Assembly: GCA_002359185.1 (NCBI GenBank)
Contig: DEML01000114.1
Location: forward strand, 37,609 to 70,948
Reading direction: 5' to 3'
Length of the DNA: 33,340 bases
Origin: Planctomycetaceae bacterium UBA2671
Lineage (GTDB): Bacteria; Planctomycetota; Planctomycetia; Planctomycetales; Planctomycetaceae
Position numbers and translations under genes: made by a program
Notes under the pieces: model-generated
What the model was told of the DNA's origin: nothing
The model's input: the letters and a program-made list of their open reading frames with translations, nothing else
The model's database searches: none
Shown: positions 1-8,958 of the stretch, piece by piece
How the letters are laid out: each line of letters begins with the position of its first letter
Position numbering within the stretch: the stretch's first letter is position 1

Positions 1-43
1 GAACTTCCGGGGGCTTCCGCTTAAGCGGAGCGCCCCCACACCC
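1..43. repeat. GC-rich palindromic repeat, cut by the window edge
   Basis: The first 43 bases closely match the reverse complement of 11505-11547, the left half of a long hairpin repeat between leuC and leuD. Both read as an AACTTCCGGGGGCTT block, a short variable part and a GGAGCGCCCCC block. The other half would lie left of the window. It sits just past the 3' end of the minus-strand metallopeptidase gene. Confidence 0.75.
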
Positions 44-81
44 CAGATTGTTATGTCTTCATAAGGTATTATTCGATGTTC

Positions 82-960
82 TTACAGTGATGAATAGGGC
101 ATCTCGAAAAACTGATCGAGAGTCGCTTTGGTGGCGTCACCGGACTGGAAACCCTGGCGGAACCAGCGGACGCGTTGGGAGGAGGATCCGTGGGTGAATT
201 GTTCGGGAACGACGATGCCACGCGATTTCTTTTGCAGCATGTCATCGCCAATTTGCTTGGCCGCATTTAAACCCTCATCGATATCGCCCTGCTCGAGCAC
301 ATTGAATTCCTGCTGAGCATGATTGGCCCACACACCCGCTAAATAGTCGGCCTGAAGTTCGAGACGAACGGACATCCGATTGGAGTCTTCTTCCGATGAA
401 CTTTGTCGGGCGCGATGGACGATCTCGGAATATCCAAGCTGGTTCTGAATATGGTGACCAACTTCATGAGCGATGACATAAGCTTGTGCAAAATCGCCGG
501 GGGCATTGAGTTCCTGCTGAAGTTGATCGTAAAAGGCCAGGTCGATGTAAACCTTTTCGTCAGCCGGGCAATAGAAGGGTCCCATAGCGGCGGCCCCATG
601 TCCGCAGGCGGTTTGGGTGGAGCCTCGAAAGATTTCCAGATTCGGAGCGACATAAGGCGTGCCGTATTCGGAGAAGAGATCGCTCCAGACATCTTCAGTG
701 AGAGCAAGAATTTTGCGGACGAACACGACCTGTCGATCCTGCTCGGCTTGTTCCTGAGGATCGAGTGGCGCCGGTGCGGGAGCGACATTCGCCTGATTCT
801 GCACGACAAACTTGAGGACATCACCCAGATTACCGCCTGAGAGGAAGATCAGACCGACCATTAATAGCAGGCCAACCGCTCCACCAGTCGCCACTTTCTT
901 CGGGCCCATCTTGCGACGGTCCTGCACATTCCCGCTTTCACGGACATCATCCAGTCTCAT
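82..960 (-). CDS. YpfJ-family neutral zinc metallopeptidase, membrane-anchored
   Basis: A 292-residue predicted zinc protease of the YpfJ family (putative neutral zinc metallopeptidases). The N-terminus (MRLDDVRES-NVQDRR) has the family's typical opening. One membrane segment follows at about residues 25-42, then a Pro/Ala linker and the peptidase domain from about residue 80. The zinc motif HEVGHH is at 165-170, and a downstream ELQADYLAGVW segment (201-211) probably supplies the third ligand, as is usual in this family. Four or more cysteines around 119-131 may form disulfides, fitting an extracytoplasmic location. An AGGG ribosome site lies about 8 nt before the ATG. The physiological substrate of the family is not known. 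It appears to be transcribed alone, ending in a GC-rich palindromic repeat at the window edge. Confidence 0.93.
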   Translation of the reverse strand: MRLDDVRESGNVQDRRKMGPKKVATGGAVGLLLMVGLIFLSGGNLGDVLKFVVQNQANVAPAPAPLDPQEQAEQDRQVVFVRKILALTEDVWSDLFSEYGTPYVAPNLEIFRGSTQTACGHGAAAMGPFYCPADEKVYIDLAFYDQLQQELNAPGDFAQAYVIAHEVGHHIQNQLGYSEIVHRARQSSSEEDSNRMSVRLELQADYLAGVWANHAQQEFNVLEQGDIDEGLNAAKQIGDDMLQKKSRGIVVPEQFTHGSSSQRVRWFRQGFQSGDATKATLDQFFEMPYSSL

Positions 961-1122
961 TTAAATACCCTCATTTACGCAATGGGCCCGGGGAAAAGTA
1001 CATTTTGTGCTTCGGTTTGCAAATTACAAGACCCGGCTGATTTTCTGGAGACAATGTCCGGGAAATTCTTGTGTCATGGATTTGTGAGTAATTATGCATG
1101 ACTTAGATTCATAATCTAGCTC

Positions 1123-1192
1123 TGTAGGTCAGGCACTGCCTGACGAAATGTGTGTGCCACCTCGTTAGTCGTCAGGCAGTGCCTGACCTACA
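1123..1192. repeat. Inverted repeat, GTAGGTCAGGC family
   Basis: Perfect 24-bp arms at 1123-1146 and 1169-1192 flank a 22-nt centre. Each arm is itself nearly palindromic (CAGGCACTGCCTG), so it could fold as one long hairpin or as two small ones. Related copies lie at 10209-10276, 21824-21850 and 25629-25650 (decayed). It lies in the 700-bp gap upstream of both the metallopeptidase and the exported protein gene. I see no convincing gene in that gap (961-1665). Confidence 0.9.
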
Positions 1193-1665
1193 GCTTATTG
1201 GAAATCAAACATTCTTATGGATCAGGGACAGCACTTCTTTCGGGGCGTGCCATCAATCCACTCCTTTTGAAGCGAATCCTCGCATAAAGAACACAACCGG
1301 CTTGAATGTTAATCTGGGAGTAATAAGTCGAGATGACAAATCAGAATTAAATCCTTCAGATGGTTCAATTGCTACGGTCGATACTCCATTTGAGGTATGG
1401 CTTTTTCTCAGAATGAGCGTGGGAATTAACCAGACTTATGAAATTTAAACCGTTCATCGCCCTGTGTTCGCATTTGCTTTGCGCGCCATTTTCTGGCAAG
1501 TGTGCAACACCTGAAAGCCTGGATTGGCTGACAGTAGTGTTCCAAATATCACAAAATGTCGTGTAGGTTCAAAGAACTGGAACAGGCAAACTGCCTGCGG
1601 AACAGCGATTTGAGGGCGACATTGAATGCTCGAAAGAGCGTAGCGCAGATCAAGAGGATCGCGAA

Positions 1666-3300
1666 ATGACTCGAATTTCAAAATTGATTTCGCAGACACA
1701 TCCTGTGAAAATTACCGTCGCGCTGGCATTGTCAACTTCGATGCTCGGCTGCATGGGCAACGGGTACAGCATCCCAGGATTCAGCTCCAAACAGTCCACC
1801 AAGGCTGATGCGATCGAAACAGAGGCCAAAGTCCCCCTCGAACAACCCGTTCTGGGAAAAAATGAGTTGGCTCATGTTGCCAGTCATGAAGTGAATCTGG
1901 GAGAGAGCAGCAATACAGGATTGGCAAAAATTGATTTTCTGGGAGAGGACAAGCGTCAGCAGGAACTGGTGAATATCTCCAATTCCGTGAATGAAAAACA
2001 ATCCGGATCTGAAGTCGATGCCGCCTTCCTGATTCAGGAAAAGATCAATCAAAAATCAGCAAATGCCTCTACAGAGGAAATTCGTAATTACGAAGGTCTC
2101 ATCACTTCTGTCGATGGTGGGGCATCGAACCTGGATGCGTTGCGACGAAGCCTGCAGGAACTGAATGAAACGGCAAATCTGGGCGAAGAATCGACCATCA
2201 CAGATTACGATGTCAATGTTGCCCAGGAAGCCTCTGCCGAGCCAGTTCTGAATGAAACTGAAGATCTGGCCTTCGAGTCCACTGCTGAGGAGTCTCCACC
2301 GACAAGTGAAGAATTCCCCTGGGCGAACACAGCTGCCAATACTGCGGCTCCTGTCGTCAACCGGGTCAAAGGCATTTTGAACAAAGCGACCACGTTGACT
2401 CAGGAAGGCGGACGTATCAGTTCGCAGGCAGTGACCAGCACCGCTCGAACGGTCATGGAAAGAACACAATCGGTTTTCACTCCCGAACAGGTCACTGCGG
2501 AAGAGATTCTTGCAGATATGAAAGCTCGCCAGGAAACTCGGCAAGGACAGGTTCAACAGAATCCAATTATTACCCCAGTTCAGAACAATCAGGCATATGT
2601 GACAAATTATTCCAGTTCAAGCGAACCTGCTCCCGTCGTGATTGATTTGAGCAGAGAGTGGATTAACGCTCCACAAAAATCGAAACGAAATGTCGATTCA
2701 ATCGCTCAGTTTGCGGAGTCAACAGTCGTTGCCAATCAACCGGCTCAACTTCCTGTGATCACGCCGGGACATGTTACGAACTTATATCAGACAATCGAAG
2801 CTCCCGTGAAACGAAAACCTGTTCCAGTAAAAACTCAATCAACGCCAACTTCAATTCCCAATGATGTGGTTCAACTGGGAAATGTTCCTGTGTTAGAGGA
2901 ATCTCATCAGATGATTGTCGGGACAGAAGAAGTTGAGAATGATCCCGCATTTGAGGCTCAGTCGGCACCGCTGATGGTCACCCTTTCTCCTGAAAGTGAT
3001 GCCGCTCCTTTTGAAGACGCTGCTCCCTTTGAACAAACATCCTCGGCTCCCATTCTCATTGCTCCGGGATTGGGATCTGCCGAAACCGCTGAAGACGAAG
3101 AATTTGACGAATTTGCTTCCGCCTTTGCCGATGTCACTGAAACGGGTGGACCACAAATTGATGAGTCTCCACTCCTGATTGATGAATCGGAATTAAGCCT
3201 GAAGCCAAAATCAAATTCAAGATTTTCAGCGACTCACATTACAATGACTTGCTGCGGCATCGCTTTCCTGGCCATGATGCTGATTCGCTGGCGACGATAA
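1666..3300 (+). CDS. Large exported or membrane-bound protein of unknown function, possible lipoprotein
   Basis: I do not recognise this 544-residue protein. It starts with a hydrophobic signal-like segment (about 14-28) ending in M-L-G-C, with Cys29 a possible lipidation site. The -3 and -2 residues are not ideal for a lipobox, so an ordinary signal peptide or anchor is possible. The middle (about 40-510) is low in hydrophobic segments and rich in Glu, Ala, Ser, Thr, Gln and Pro, probably largely disordered, with a short internal duplication AAPFEDAAPFE near residue 450. The C-terminus has a second hydrophobic segment (about 521-540) ending in RWRR, so both ends may be tethered to a membrane. 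An AGAGG ribosome site about 8 nt upstream supports the start. Immediately after the stop lies copy A of a dispersed ~97-bp repeat. Confidence 0.8.
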   Translation: MTRISKLISQTHPVKITVALALSTSMLGCMGNGYSIPGFSSKQSTKADAIETEAKVPLEQPVLGKNELAHVASHEVNLGESSNTGLAKIDFLGEDKRQQELVNISNSVNEKQSGSEVDAAFLIQEKINQKSANASTEEIRNYEGLITSVDGGASNLDALRRSLQELNETANLGEESTITDYDVNVAQEASAEPVLNETEDLAFESTAEESPPTSEEFPWANTAANTAAPVVNRVKGILNKATTLTQEGGRISSQAVTSTARTVMERTQSVFTPEQVTAEEILADMKARQETRQGQVQQNPIITPVQNNQAYVTNYSSSSEPAPVVIDLSREWINAPQKSKRNVDSIAQFAESTVVANQPAQLPVITPGHVTNLYQTIEAPVKRKPVPVKTQSTPTSIPNDVVQLGNVPVLEESHQMIVGTEEVENDPAFEAQSAPLMVTLSPESDAAPFEDAAPFEQTSSAPILIAPGLGSAETAEDEEFDEFASAFADVTETGGPQIDESPLLIDESELSLKPKSNSRFSATHITMTCCGIAFLAMMLIRWRR

Positions 3301-3305
3301 AACTC

Positions 3306-3402
3306 AGACCATTTTCAAATGGCTTCTGCAGTTGCATGAATATCAAATAACCTTAAACGCTGTATTTGCTCCTGCAAACGCGGCAGATAATTTTTGAATA
3401 TG
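3306..3402 (+). repeat. Dispersed ~97-bp element, copy A
   Basis: It matches the reverse complement of 32684-32782. The first 70 bp differ at only about five positions by eye. A variable patch of about 12 bp follows, then a conserved tail AATTTTTGAATATGC. It begins with a small hairpin, CCATTT-tc-AAATGG. It starts 5 nt after the stop of the exported protein gene. It has no coding capacity and resembles none of the short palindromic families. Confidence 0.85.
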
Positions 3403-3430
3403 CTCTAGACTGATCACTCCAGTCGAACTC

Positions 3431-3463
3431 GAGAGGCTCCTTTAGGATTGAAGGAGCCTCTTT
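3431..3463 (+). terminator. Hairpin terminator between convergent genes
   Basis: AGAGGCTCCTT (3432-3442) pairs with AAGGAGCCTCT (3451-3461), followed on the plus strand by a short T tract. It lies between the plus-strand exported protein gene and the minus-strand cysteine desulfurase gene, so it probably ends the former. The T tract is short, and the minus-strand side lacks one. Confidence 0.6.
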
Positions 3464-3474
3464 CTATGCGCCGA

Positions 3475-4638
3475 TCAAATTCCTGAAATTTGACGAATCG
3501 CATCCAGAAAAGTTTCGACGTCTTCTTCCGTCGTCGTTGATCCAAGACTGACGCGAATCGTACCTCCCAACTCCGTCGTTCCCAGATCTTCATGCACCAG
3601 TGGAGCACAATGAAATCCGGTGCGGACTTCGATTTGAAAATGCTGATCCAGTATCGTTCCGACAATTCTTGGATCTTGATCCTGAAGATTAAAACTGAGC
3701 ACATCGATTCTGTTATGCTCCGGTAGTGATCGCGGGTAGATGATCACCGACTCGATCTCTGCAAGTTCATCCAGGCACCATTTGCTGAGTTGTTTTCGCT
3801 TTTCGAAATCTTGACGTATGGATTCATTGGTTATCTCACACAACGCTGCCGACAGCCCGAGCAGAGCGGGAACGGCAAGGCTTCCAGATTCATATTTGGC
3901 GGGAAGTTCGACAGGCTGAGTAGCCAGTTCACTTTGCGTTCCTGTCCCACCCAGGTGCAGAGGCAGAACATGCTCTTCCATTTCCGGTCGCAGATAAAGA
4001 AATCCGGATCCTAACGGAGCCTGCAAACCTTTATGGCAGGGAGCCGCCAGAAAATCGCAATCGATGGTCTGCAAATCAATCGGAAGATGGCCCACGGTTT
4101 GAGCGGCATCAATTAAGGTGGCTATGTTCAACGTTCGCGCCCGCCGACAAAGCTCCTCTATCGGTTGAATGACTCCAGTTACATTGGAAGCATGCAGGCA
4201 ACAGATTAATTTCGTTTCCGGAAGACAAGCCGCCATTAGCTTTTCAGCGGCTACGATTCCCTGCTCATCAGGATGCACATAAGAGAGTCGAACACCCCGT
4301 TTCGTCTCCAGCATATTCAATGGTCGCAGCACGGAATTGTGTTCGAGTGTCGAAACGACGACATGATCTCCCTGCTTCAGAAAACCGAACAGGGCAATAT
4401 TCAATGCTTCTGTACCACCACCTGTGAAAACAATTCGATTTGCAGATTCCGCATTAAGCAACTTCGCCAGCCGAGCCCGACCGTTTTCAATTTCACGACC
4501 GATCTGCATCGCACGTTCATAACCACCACGCCCGGCACTCAAGCCTTCGTTCAGCAGATAATCATGCACACGTCGAGCAACCCGCTCCGGCTTGGGGGCA
4601 CTGGTCGCAGCATGATCGAGATATATGGGCTTCTTCAT
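3475..4638 (-). CDS. Cysteine desulfurase family protein (class V aminotransferase fold)
   Basis: A 387-residue pyridoxal-phosphate enzyme of the NifS/IscS/SufS superfamily, which takes sulfur from cysteine as an enzyme-bound persulfide and releases alanine. Visible landmarks are the N-terminal YLDHAATSAPKP, GGGTEALN (74-81), the cofactor-stacking His100 (LEHNS), the DAAQ motif (177-180, pyridine-nitrogen Asp), the Schiff-base lysine in HKG (Lys203) and the sulfur-carrying Cys344 in RTGFHCAP. All key residues are present. The layout best fits the smaller 'cysteine desulfurase family protein' group rather than housekeeping IscS. No iscU, sufE or sufBCD gene is nearby, so the sulfur acceptor is unknown. 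It could instead act as a selenocysteine lyase-like enzyme. The ATG has only a weak ribosome site. Confidence 0.9.
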   Translation of the reverse strand: MKKPIYLDHAATSAPKPERVARRVHDYLLNEGLSAGRGGYERAMQIGREIENGRARLAKLLNAESANRIVFTGGGTEALNIALFGFLKQGDHVVVSTLEHNSVLRPLNMLETKRGVRLSYVHPDEQGIVAAEKLMAACLPETKLICCLHASNVTGVIQPIEELCRRARTLNIATLIDAAQTVGHLPIDLQTIDCDFLAAPCHKGLQAPLGSGFLYLRPEMEEHVLPLHLGGTGTQSELATQPVELPAKYESGSLAVPALLGLSAALCEITNESIRQDFEKRKQLSKWCLDELAEIESVIIYPRSLPEHNRIDVLSFNLQDQDPRIVGTILDQHFQIEVRTGFHCAPLVHEDLGTTELGGTIRVSLGSTTTEEDVETFLDAIRQISGI

Positions 4639-4749
4639 GGAATACGGCAGTCTCTACTGCTTTTCGAGCATTGAATTCTTGCAAGAAGTGTGCAACTGCA
4701 GGTTTACCCAGCAGTGTTAATTACGACATTGAATAGCAACTCATAGTTC

Positions 4750-4886
4750 AGTAGGGTGCGTCCTGACGCACCGGAGTGTCGATTTCGACTTATTTGAGAT
4801 GATTGAGCCTGGATGGTTTCGTATATGGAGAGAAAATCTACAAGGAAGCCATGTCGGCAGCATGGTGCGTCAGGACGCACCCTACT
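4750..4886. repeat. Nested inverted repeat, GGTGCGTC family
   Basis: Perfect 23-bp arms at 4750-4772 and 4864-4886 are separated by 91 bp, and each arm is itself a palindrome (GGTGCGTCctgaCGCACC). Relatives lie at 11456-11477, 21769-21790 (decayed) and 21909-21927. It occupies the 370-bp gap between the divergent cysteine desulfurase and treZ genes. I see nothing else in the gap except a 12-bp palindrome TTCTTGCAAGAA near 4677. Confidence 0.9.
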
Positions 4887-5007
4887 ATTCTGGCAATCGG
4901 AAATTTACTTGCAACGGAGTTGCTCTTTCAACGTCGGTCGCATCATTTATGATAGAGCTTCGCGAATCGCAATTCCATTTCATGCACGTTAAATAGATCC
5001 CGAGTTT

Positions 5008-6828
5008 ATGTCCATTGGCTACCTTCCTGAGTTCCGGTGTCGTCCTGAAATCATTGAGAATCAAACCCGTTTTCGAGTCTGGGCTCCTTTCAAATCATCG
5101 GTTGAACTGGTTCTGATTGAAACAGATGACTCTCAATCTGCCCATATCATGCAGACCGGTGATTGGGGGTATTTTGAACTGACTGTGCCACATTTGAAGG
5201 ATGGTTCTCTTTACGCTTATCGACTTGATAACGGCCCTCTTCGCCCCGACCCCTGCTCACTCTGGCAACCCGACGGCGTGCATTTGCCATCTGCGATTTA
5301 CGATGCAACTTCGTTCACGTGGACTGATGAAAACTGGGTGCCAATCGCTCAAAATGACCTGGTCTTCTACGAATTGCACGTCGGCACATTCTCAGATGAA
5401 GGCACCTTCGATGCCATTATTCCTCGCCTCAACGCATTGAAAGAACTGGGGATCACAGCGATTGAACTGCTGCCGGTGGCCCAGTTTCCCGGAGATCGGA
5501 ATTGGGGATACGATGGCGTGCATCCTTTCGCGGCTCAAAACAGTTACGGGGGACCAGCTGGCTTACAGCGACTGATTGATGCGGCTCATCAGATTGGACT
5601 CTCAGTTATACTGGATGTCGTTTACAATCATCTGGGACCGGAAGGGAATTATCTCGGTGAATTTGGTGCTTATTTCTCGGGGACTTATTCAACCGCCTGG
5701 GGGGAGGCGCTGAATTACGATGGTCCGCACAGCGATCCCGTTCGTCAGTATTTTCTGGAGAATGTCTGGCATTGGATTCACGACTTTCATCTGGATGGCT
5801 TGCGGCTCGATGCTGTCCATTCTATTTATGATAAAAGCCCGGTACACATTCTGACGGAAATCAAGCAGGTCGCCGACGCTGCGGCAAAGGCCCGGGGAAG
5901 CGAAGCGATCATTATTGCGGAAAGTTTATTGAACGATGTTCGCATGATCCGTCCTCCTGAGCAAGGAGGTTATGGATTGGATGCCGAGTGGAATGAAGAT
6001 TTCCATCATGCCGTGCAGGCCTTCATGACGGAAGAACACTCGGGAAAATATGCCGATTTCGGAGAGGTGCAGCATCTTAAAACAATCTTCGAAGAGAACT
6101 TCAGCCTGAGTGGTCAATACAGCCAGTTTCGACAAAAACGCTGGGGAGCTCCTGCAGTCGGATTTGCGGGGTCGCGTTTTATCGCAGGTATTCAGAATCA
6201 CGATCACATCGGCAATCGAGCGCAGGGGGAACGATTCTCTCAATTGTTGTCGCCAGCCGAGTATCGTCTCGCGGCTTGCCTTTCGTTGGTAAGTCCCTTT
6301 CTGCCTCTGATCTTCATGGGTGAAGAATACGGCGAGACCAATCCGTTTCCCTTCTTCTGTTCGTTTCAGGATCTCAAATTGATCCGCAATGTCAGAAAAG
6401 GTCGGAAACGCGATTTCGGATTCGGACGCAATGTGCTCGATCCTCAAAAAGAATCGACTTACGAAATGGCAAAACTTCAGTGGAACTGGCCGGAAGGATC
6501 TGAGCAAGCCGGGTACAGGCAAATGTATCACGATCTTCTACAAGCCAGACGCACCTGGCCGGCGATCAAAAACCCCCTCACCAGAACAGCTTGCCTGCGA
6601 CCCGATCAAGAGAACACAACCCTCCTGGAATGGAAGTATGAAAGCGAATCGCAAACACTTGTCTGCCTGTTCAACCTGACTGATCAGATGCAAACGATAG
6701 AGTTCAACGAACGAGCGATTCTTTTCCGGTCGGAAGTCCAACTTTACACGGCTACCACGGATATTGAACCTCTCTCAACTGAAAAACTTCGCCCGTTTGA
6801 GTGCGCTGTGATGAGCTCTATTCCTTAA
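5008..6828 (+). CDS. treZ: Malto-oligosyltrehalose trehalohydrolase (GH13)
   Basis: TreZ cleaves trehalose off maltooligosyl-trehalose, the second step of the TreY-TreZ route from glycogen-like glucans. The 606-residue length fits the family. An N-terminal beta-sandwich (about 1-95, RFRVWAP) precedes the GH13 barrel. Barrel motifs are DVVYNHLGPEGNYL (203-216), GLRLDAVH (264-271, nucleophile Asp268), AES (acid/base Glu305) and NHDHIGNR (397-404, Asp399). The LIFMGEEYGETNPFPFF stretch after residue 433 and the C-terminal beta domain are typical of TreZ rather than of branching enzyme. The TreY partner and a glycogen debranching enzyme are not in this window, so the pathway must be completed elsewhere. 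The ribosome site is weak, but the ATG fits the family's N-terminus. Confidence 0.93.
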   Translation: MSIGYLPEFRCRPEIIENQTRFRVWAPFKSSVELVLIETDDSQSAHIMQTGDWGYFELTVPHLKDGSLYAYRLDNGPLRPDPCSLWQPDGVHLPSAIYDATSFTWTDENWVPIAQNDLVFYELHVGTFSDEGTFDAIIPRLNALKELGITAIELLPVAQFPGDRNWGYDGVHPFAAQNSYGGPAGLQRLIDAAHQIGLSVILDVVYNHLGPEGNYLGEFGAYFSGTYSTAWGEALNYDGPHSDPVRQYFLENVWHWIHDFHLDGLRLDAVHSIYDKSPVHILTEIKQVADAAAKARGSEAIIIAESLLNDVRMIRPPEQGGYGLDAEWNEDFHHAVQAFMTEEHSGKYADFGEVQHLKTIFEENFSLSGQYSQFRQKRWGAPAVGFAGSRFIAGIQNHDHIGNRAQGERFSQLLSPAEYRLAACLSLVSPFLPLIFMGEEYGETNPFPFFCSFQDLKLIRNVRKGRKRDFGFGRNVLDPQKESTYEMAKLQWNWPEGSEQAGYRQMYHDLLQARRTWPAIKNPLTRTACLRPDQENTTLLEWKYESESQTLVCLFNLTDQMQTIEFNERAILFRSEVQLYTATTDIEPLSTEKLRPFECAVMSSIP

Positions 6829-6961
6829 TCCCAGTACTACTTACTTATTCAAGTCTTCCCTCTCAACCCGCTTTCAACCTCATTTGGCATTGTTCGAAAA
6901 TTCCGCACTTCTTATCGTGTGAACTTCGGTGAATCACAGACAATAGGAAAGGGAAGCCCAG

Positions 6962-8794
6962 ATGGCAGATGTGGAAATCGAAATTGAGGAGCAGGAGTCT
7001 GAACAACTTTATTTCCCGGAGCCTTCGGAACGACAACTGACGGCTCGAGCCGTCATTGTTGGATGTCTGGTTGGCAGTATCGTTTCTTGCACGAACATCT
7101 ATATTGGATTGAAAATCGGCTGGGCGTTCGGGGCTTCGATCATTTCTGCTGTGCTCGGGTTTTCGATTTTCTCACTGTTGAACCGCAAACTCTCGGTACT
7201 TGAAACCAACATCGCACAAACCTCCGGCTCGGCAGCCGGTTACATGTCTTCGGCTGCTGGGTTGCTAGCCCCGATTCCGGCAATGATGCTGCTCGGCTAC
7301 AACTTCAGTTGGTATGCTTTGATGATGTGGTCGGTTTCGGTCGCGTTTCTTGGTGTCTTTTTTGCCGTGCCCTTACGACGTCAAGTGATCGATGTTGATA
7401 AGCTTCGCTTTCCAACTGGGACCGCGACAGCAGAAACGATTCTCGCCATGTATGGAGATGCAGCTGATGCACTGGCTAAAGCGCGCGTACTGGTGATTGC
7501 CGGGATTTGTGCCGGCCTGTTCACTCTGGCTTATCATTTTTATCCGTTACTCGAGCAGCCTCCTATTCATGAATGGTTGCCAGGCGTGACATTTCTAGCC
7601 GTGGCAGCTGCCTGGGGATTCAAAGTCTATCTCGGTCCCTCGCTGCTGGGGGCGGGTTTCCTGATCGGCCCCCGTGTTGTGCTTTCTCTGGTCGGAGGAG
7701 CGATTCTCGGCTGGGGAATTCTCGGACCTTACTCACAATACATGGAATGGGCGCCTGGCCCGGTTATGGATTACAAAAATGGTCCCCGCGGCTGGTTGCT
7801 CTGGCCGGGTGTGGCATTGATGGTAGCCGAAGCGCTCGGGTCACTCGCTTTCTCCTGGAAAACATTTGTGAACGCTTTCACGATGCCCGTTGCCAAAAGC
7901 CTCGATGAAGAACAAACTGTCTCTGGACACATCCCCAACAGCTGGTGGATTGGCGGATTAATCGGTGGTTCGATTCTGGCCATCATCATCACACAGTTTG
8001 TCTTTGAGATCCCCTGGTATTTAACGCTTATCGCGATTCCCGTTTCATTTGTCCTTTCAATCGTAGCCGTGCGTTCTGCGGGAGAAACCGATATTAATCC
8101 GGTTGGCGGAATGGGCAAAGTGACGCAATTGATCTTTGGCGGTATCGCACCCGGTTCCATCACCACAAACCTGATGGCAGCCGCGATTACTTCCGCGGGT
8201 GCGTCTCAAGCGGCTGACATGATGCAGGATTTGAAAACGGGCAAAATGCTCGGAGCCGCTCCCCGCAAACAGTTCATCGCACAGTTATGTGGAATCTGTG
8301 TCGGAATCCTGTTTGCGGTTCCAGTTTATTTTGTCTTTACGAAGGCTTACAAACTGGGCAGCGAACAACTCCCTGCTCCAGCCGCGATGGCCTGGAAAGC
8401 AATGGCCGAAGTTCTCAACGAAGGCTTTGGAGCCCTGCCGCCAATGGCAAAACAAGCGATCCTCATTGCCGGAGTGATTGGCCTGGCCATTGCAGGTCTA
8501 CGACAAATTAAATCGATCGCCAAATTCGTACCCAGTGGATTGGCGATGGGCATTGCGTTTATCGTTCCGGCTTATTATTCCCTCGTCATGTTTTACGGCC
8601 TGGTCGTCTGGCTGATCTGGAAAGCAGTCGCACCCGCAGCTGCCCAGAAATACAATTTCGCCCTGGCCTCGGGGCTCATCGCCGGTGAAGGTCTGATGGG
8701 CATTGTGAACGCAGGACTGAAGATTGTCGGCATTCATGCATTGGGCGATATTCAATTGCGTATCCGTGAATTACTCCAGTATCTTGGGCTATAG
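6962..8794 (+). CDS. OPT-family oligopeptide transporter
   Basis: A 610-residue inner-membrane protein of the OPT (oligopeptide transporter) family, proton-coupled importers of small peptides or metal chelates. About 14-16 hydrophobic segments run from residue 28 to the end, after an acidic cytoplasmic N-terminus rich in Glu. Family-like segments include NIYIGLKIGWAFGASI (near 45-60), TNIAQTSGSAAGYMSSA (near 82-98), the FPTGTATAE stretch (near 150), and a gating-like GGIAPGSITTNLMAAAITSAGA region near 400. A purine-rich AGGAAAGGGA lies before the ATG. The substrate cannot be read from the sequence. It stands alone between treZ and the P450 gene. Confidence 0.92.
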   Translation: MADVEIEIEEQESEQLYFPEPSERQLTARAVIVGCLVGSIVSCTNIYIGLKIGWAFGASIISAVLGFSIFSLLNRKLSVLETNIAQTSGSAAGYMSSAAGLLAPIPAMMLLGYNFSWYALMMWSVSVAFLGVFFAVPLRRQVIDVDKLRFPTGTATAETILAMYGDAADALAKARVLVIAGICAGLFTLAYHFYPLLEQPPIHEWLPGVTFLAVAAAWGFKVYLGPSLLGAGFLIGPRVVLSLVGGAILGWGILGPYSQYMEWAPGPVMDYKNGPRGWLLWPGVALMVAEALGSLAFSWKTFVNAFTMPVAKSLDEEQTVSGHIPNSWWIGGLIGGSILAIIITQFVFEIPWYLTLIAIPVSFVLSIVAVRSAGETDINPVGGMGKVTQLIFGGIAPGSITTNLMAAAITSAGASQAADMMQDLKTGKMLGAAPRKQFIAQLCGICVGILFAVPVYFVFTKAYKLGSEQLPAPAAMAWKAMAEVLNEGFGALPPMAKQAILIAGVIGLAIAGLRQIKSIAKFVPSGLAMGIAFIVPAYYSLVMFYGLVVWLIWKAVAPAAAQKYNFALASGLIAGEGLMGIVNAGLKIVGIHALGDIQLRIRELLQYLGL

Positions 8795-8828
8795 TAATCT
8801 TCAATGTAAATAGTCAGATCGATTAACC

Positions 8829-8904
8829 ATACAAGCACGAAGCGCAAGCGAGTGTGTCAAATAATGACCGGATTCACTCACTCGCTTGCGCTTCGTGCTT
8901 GTAT
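8829..8904. repeat. Inverted repeat, ACAAGCACGAAGCGC family
   Basis: Perfect 26-bp arms at 8829-8854 and 8879-8904 surround a 24-nt centre. A second copy with 29-bp arms (one mismatch) lies at 22948-23019. It lies between the OPT transporter and P450 genes and may act as a terminator for the transporter, though no T tract follows. Confidence 0.92.
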
Positions 8905-8958
8905 ACTTGTCCTCTGGCAAGAGTCTGGGGACAAGAAATATTATGATTGTCCAACAGC

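Noticed and set aside
403..840. Plus-strand open frame of 145 codons
   Set aside because: It is antisense to the zinc-binding metallopeptidase gene, whose motifs are clear.
1152..1448. 98-codon open frame in the gap after the metallopeptidase
   Set aside because: It starts inside a palindromic repeat, has no ribosome site and shows no recognisable protein features.
4864..4886. GGTGCGTCAGGACGCACC palindromes as CRISPR repeats
   Set aside because: There are only two arms in inverted orientation and no regularly spaced direct repeats or cas genes.
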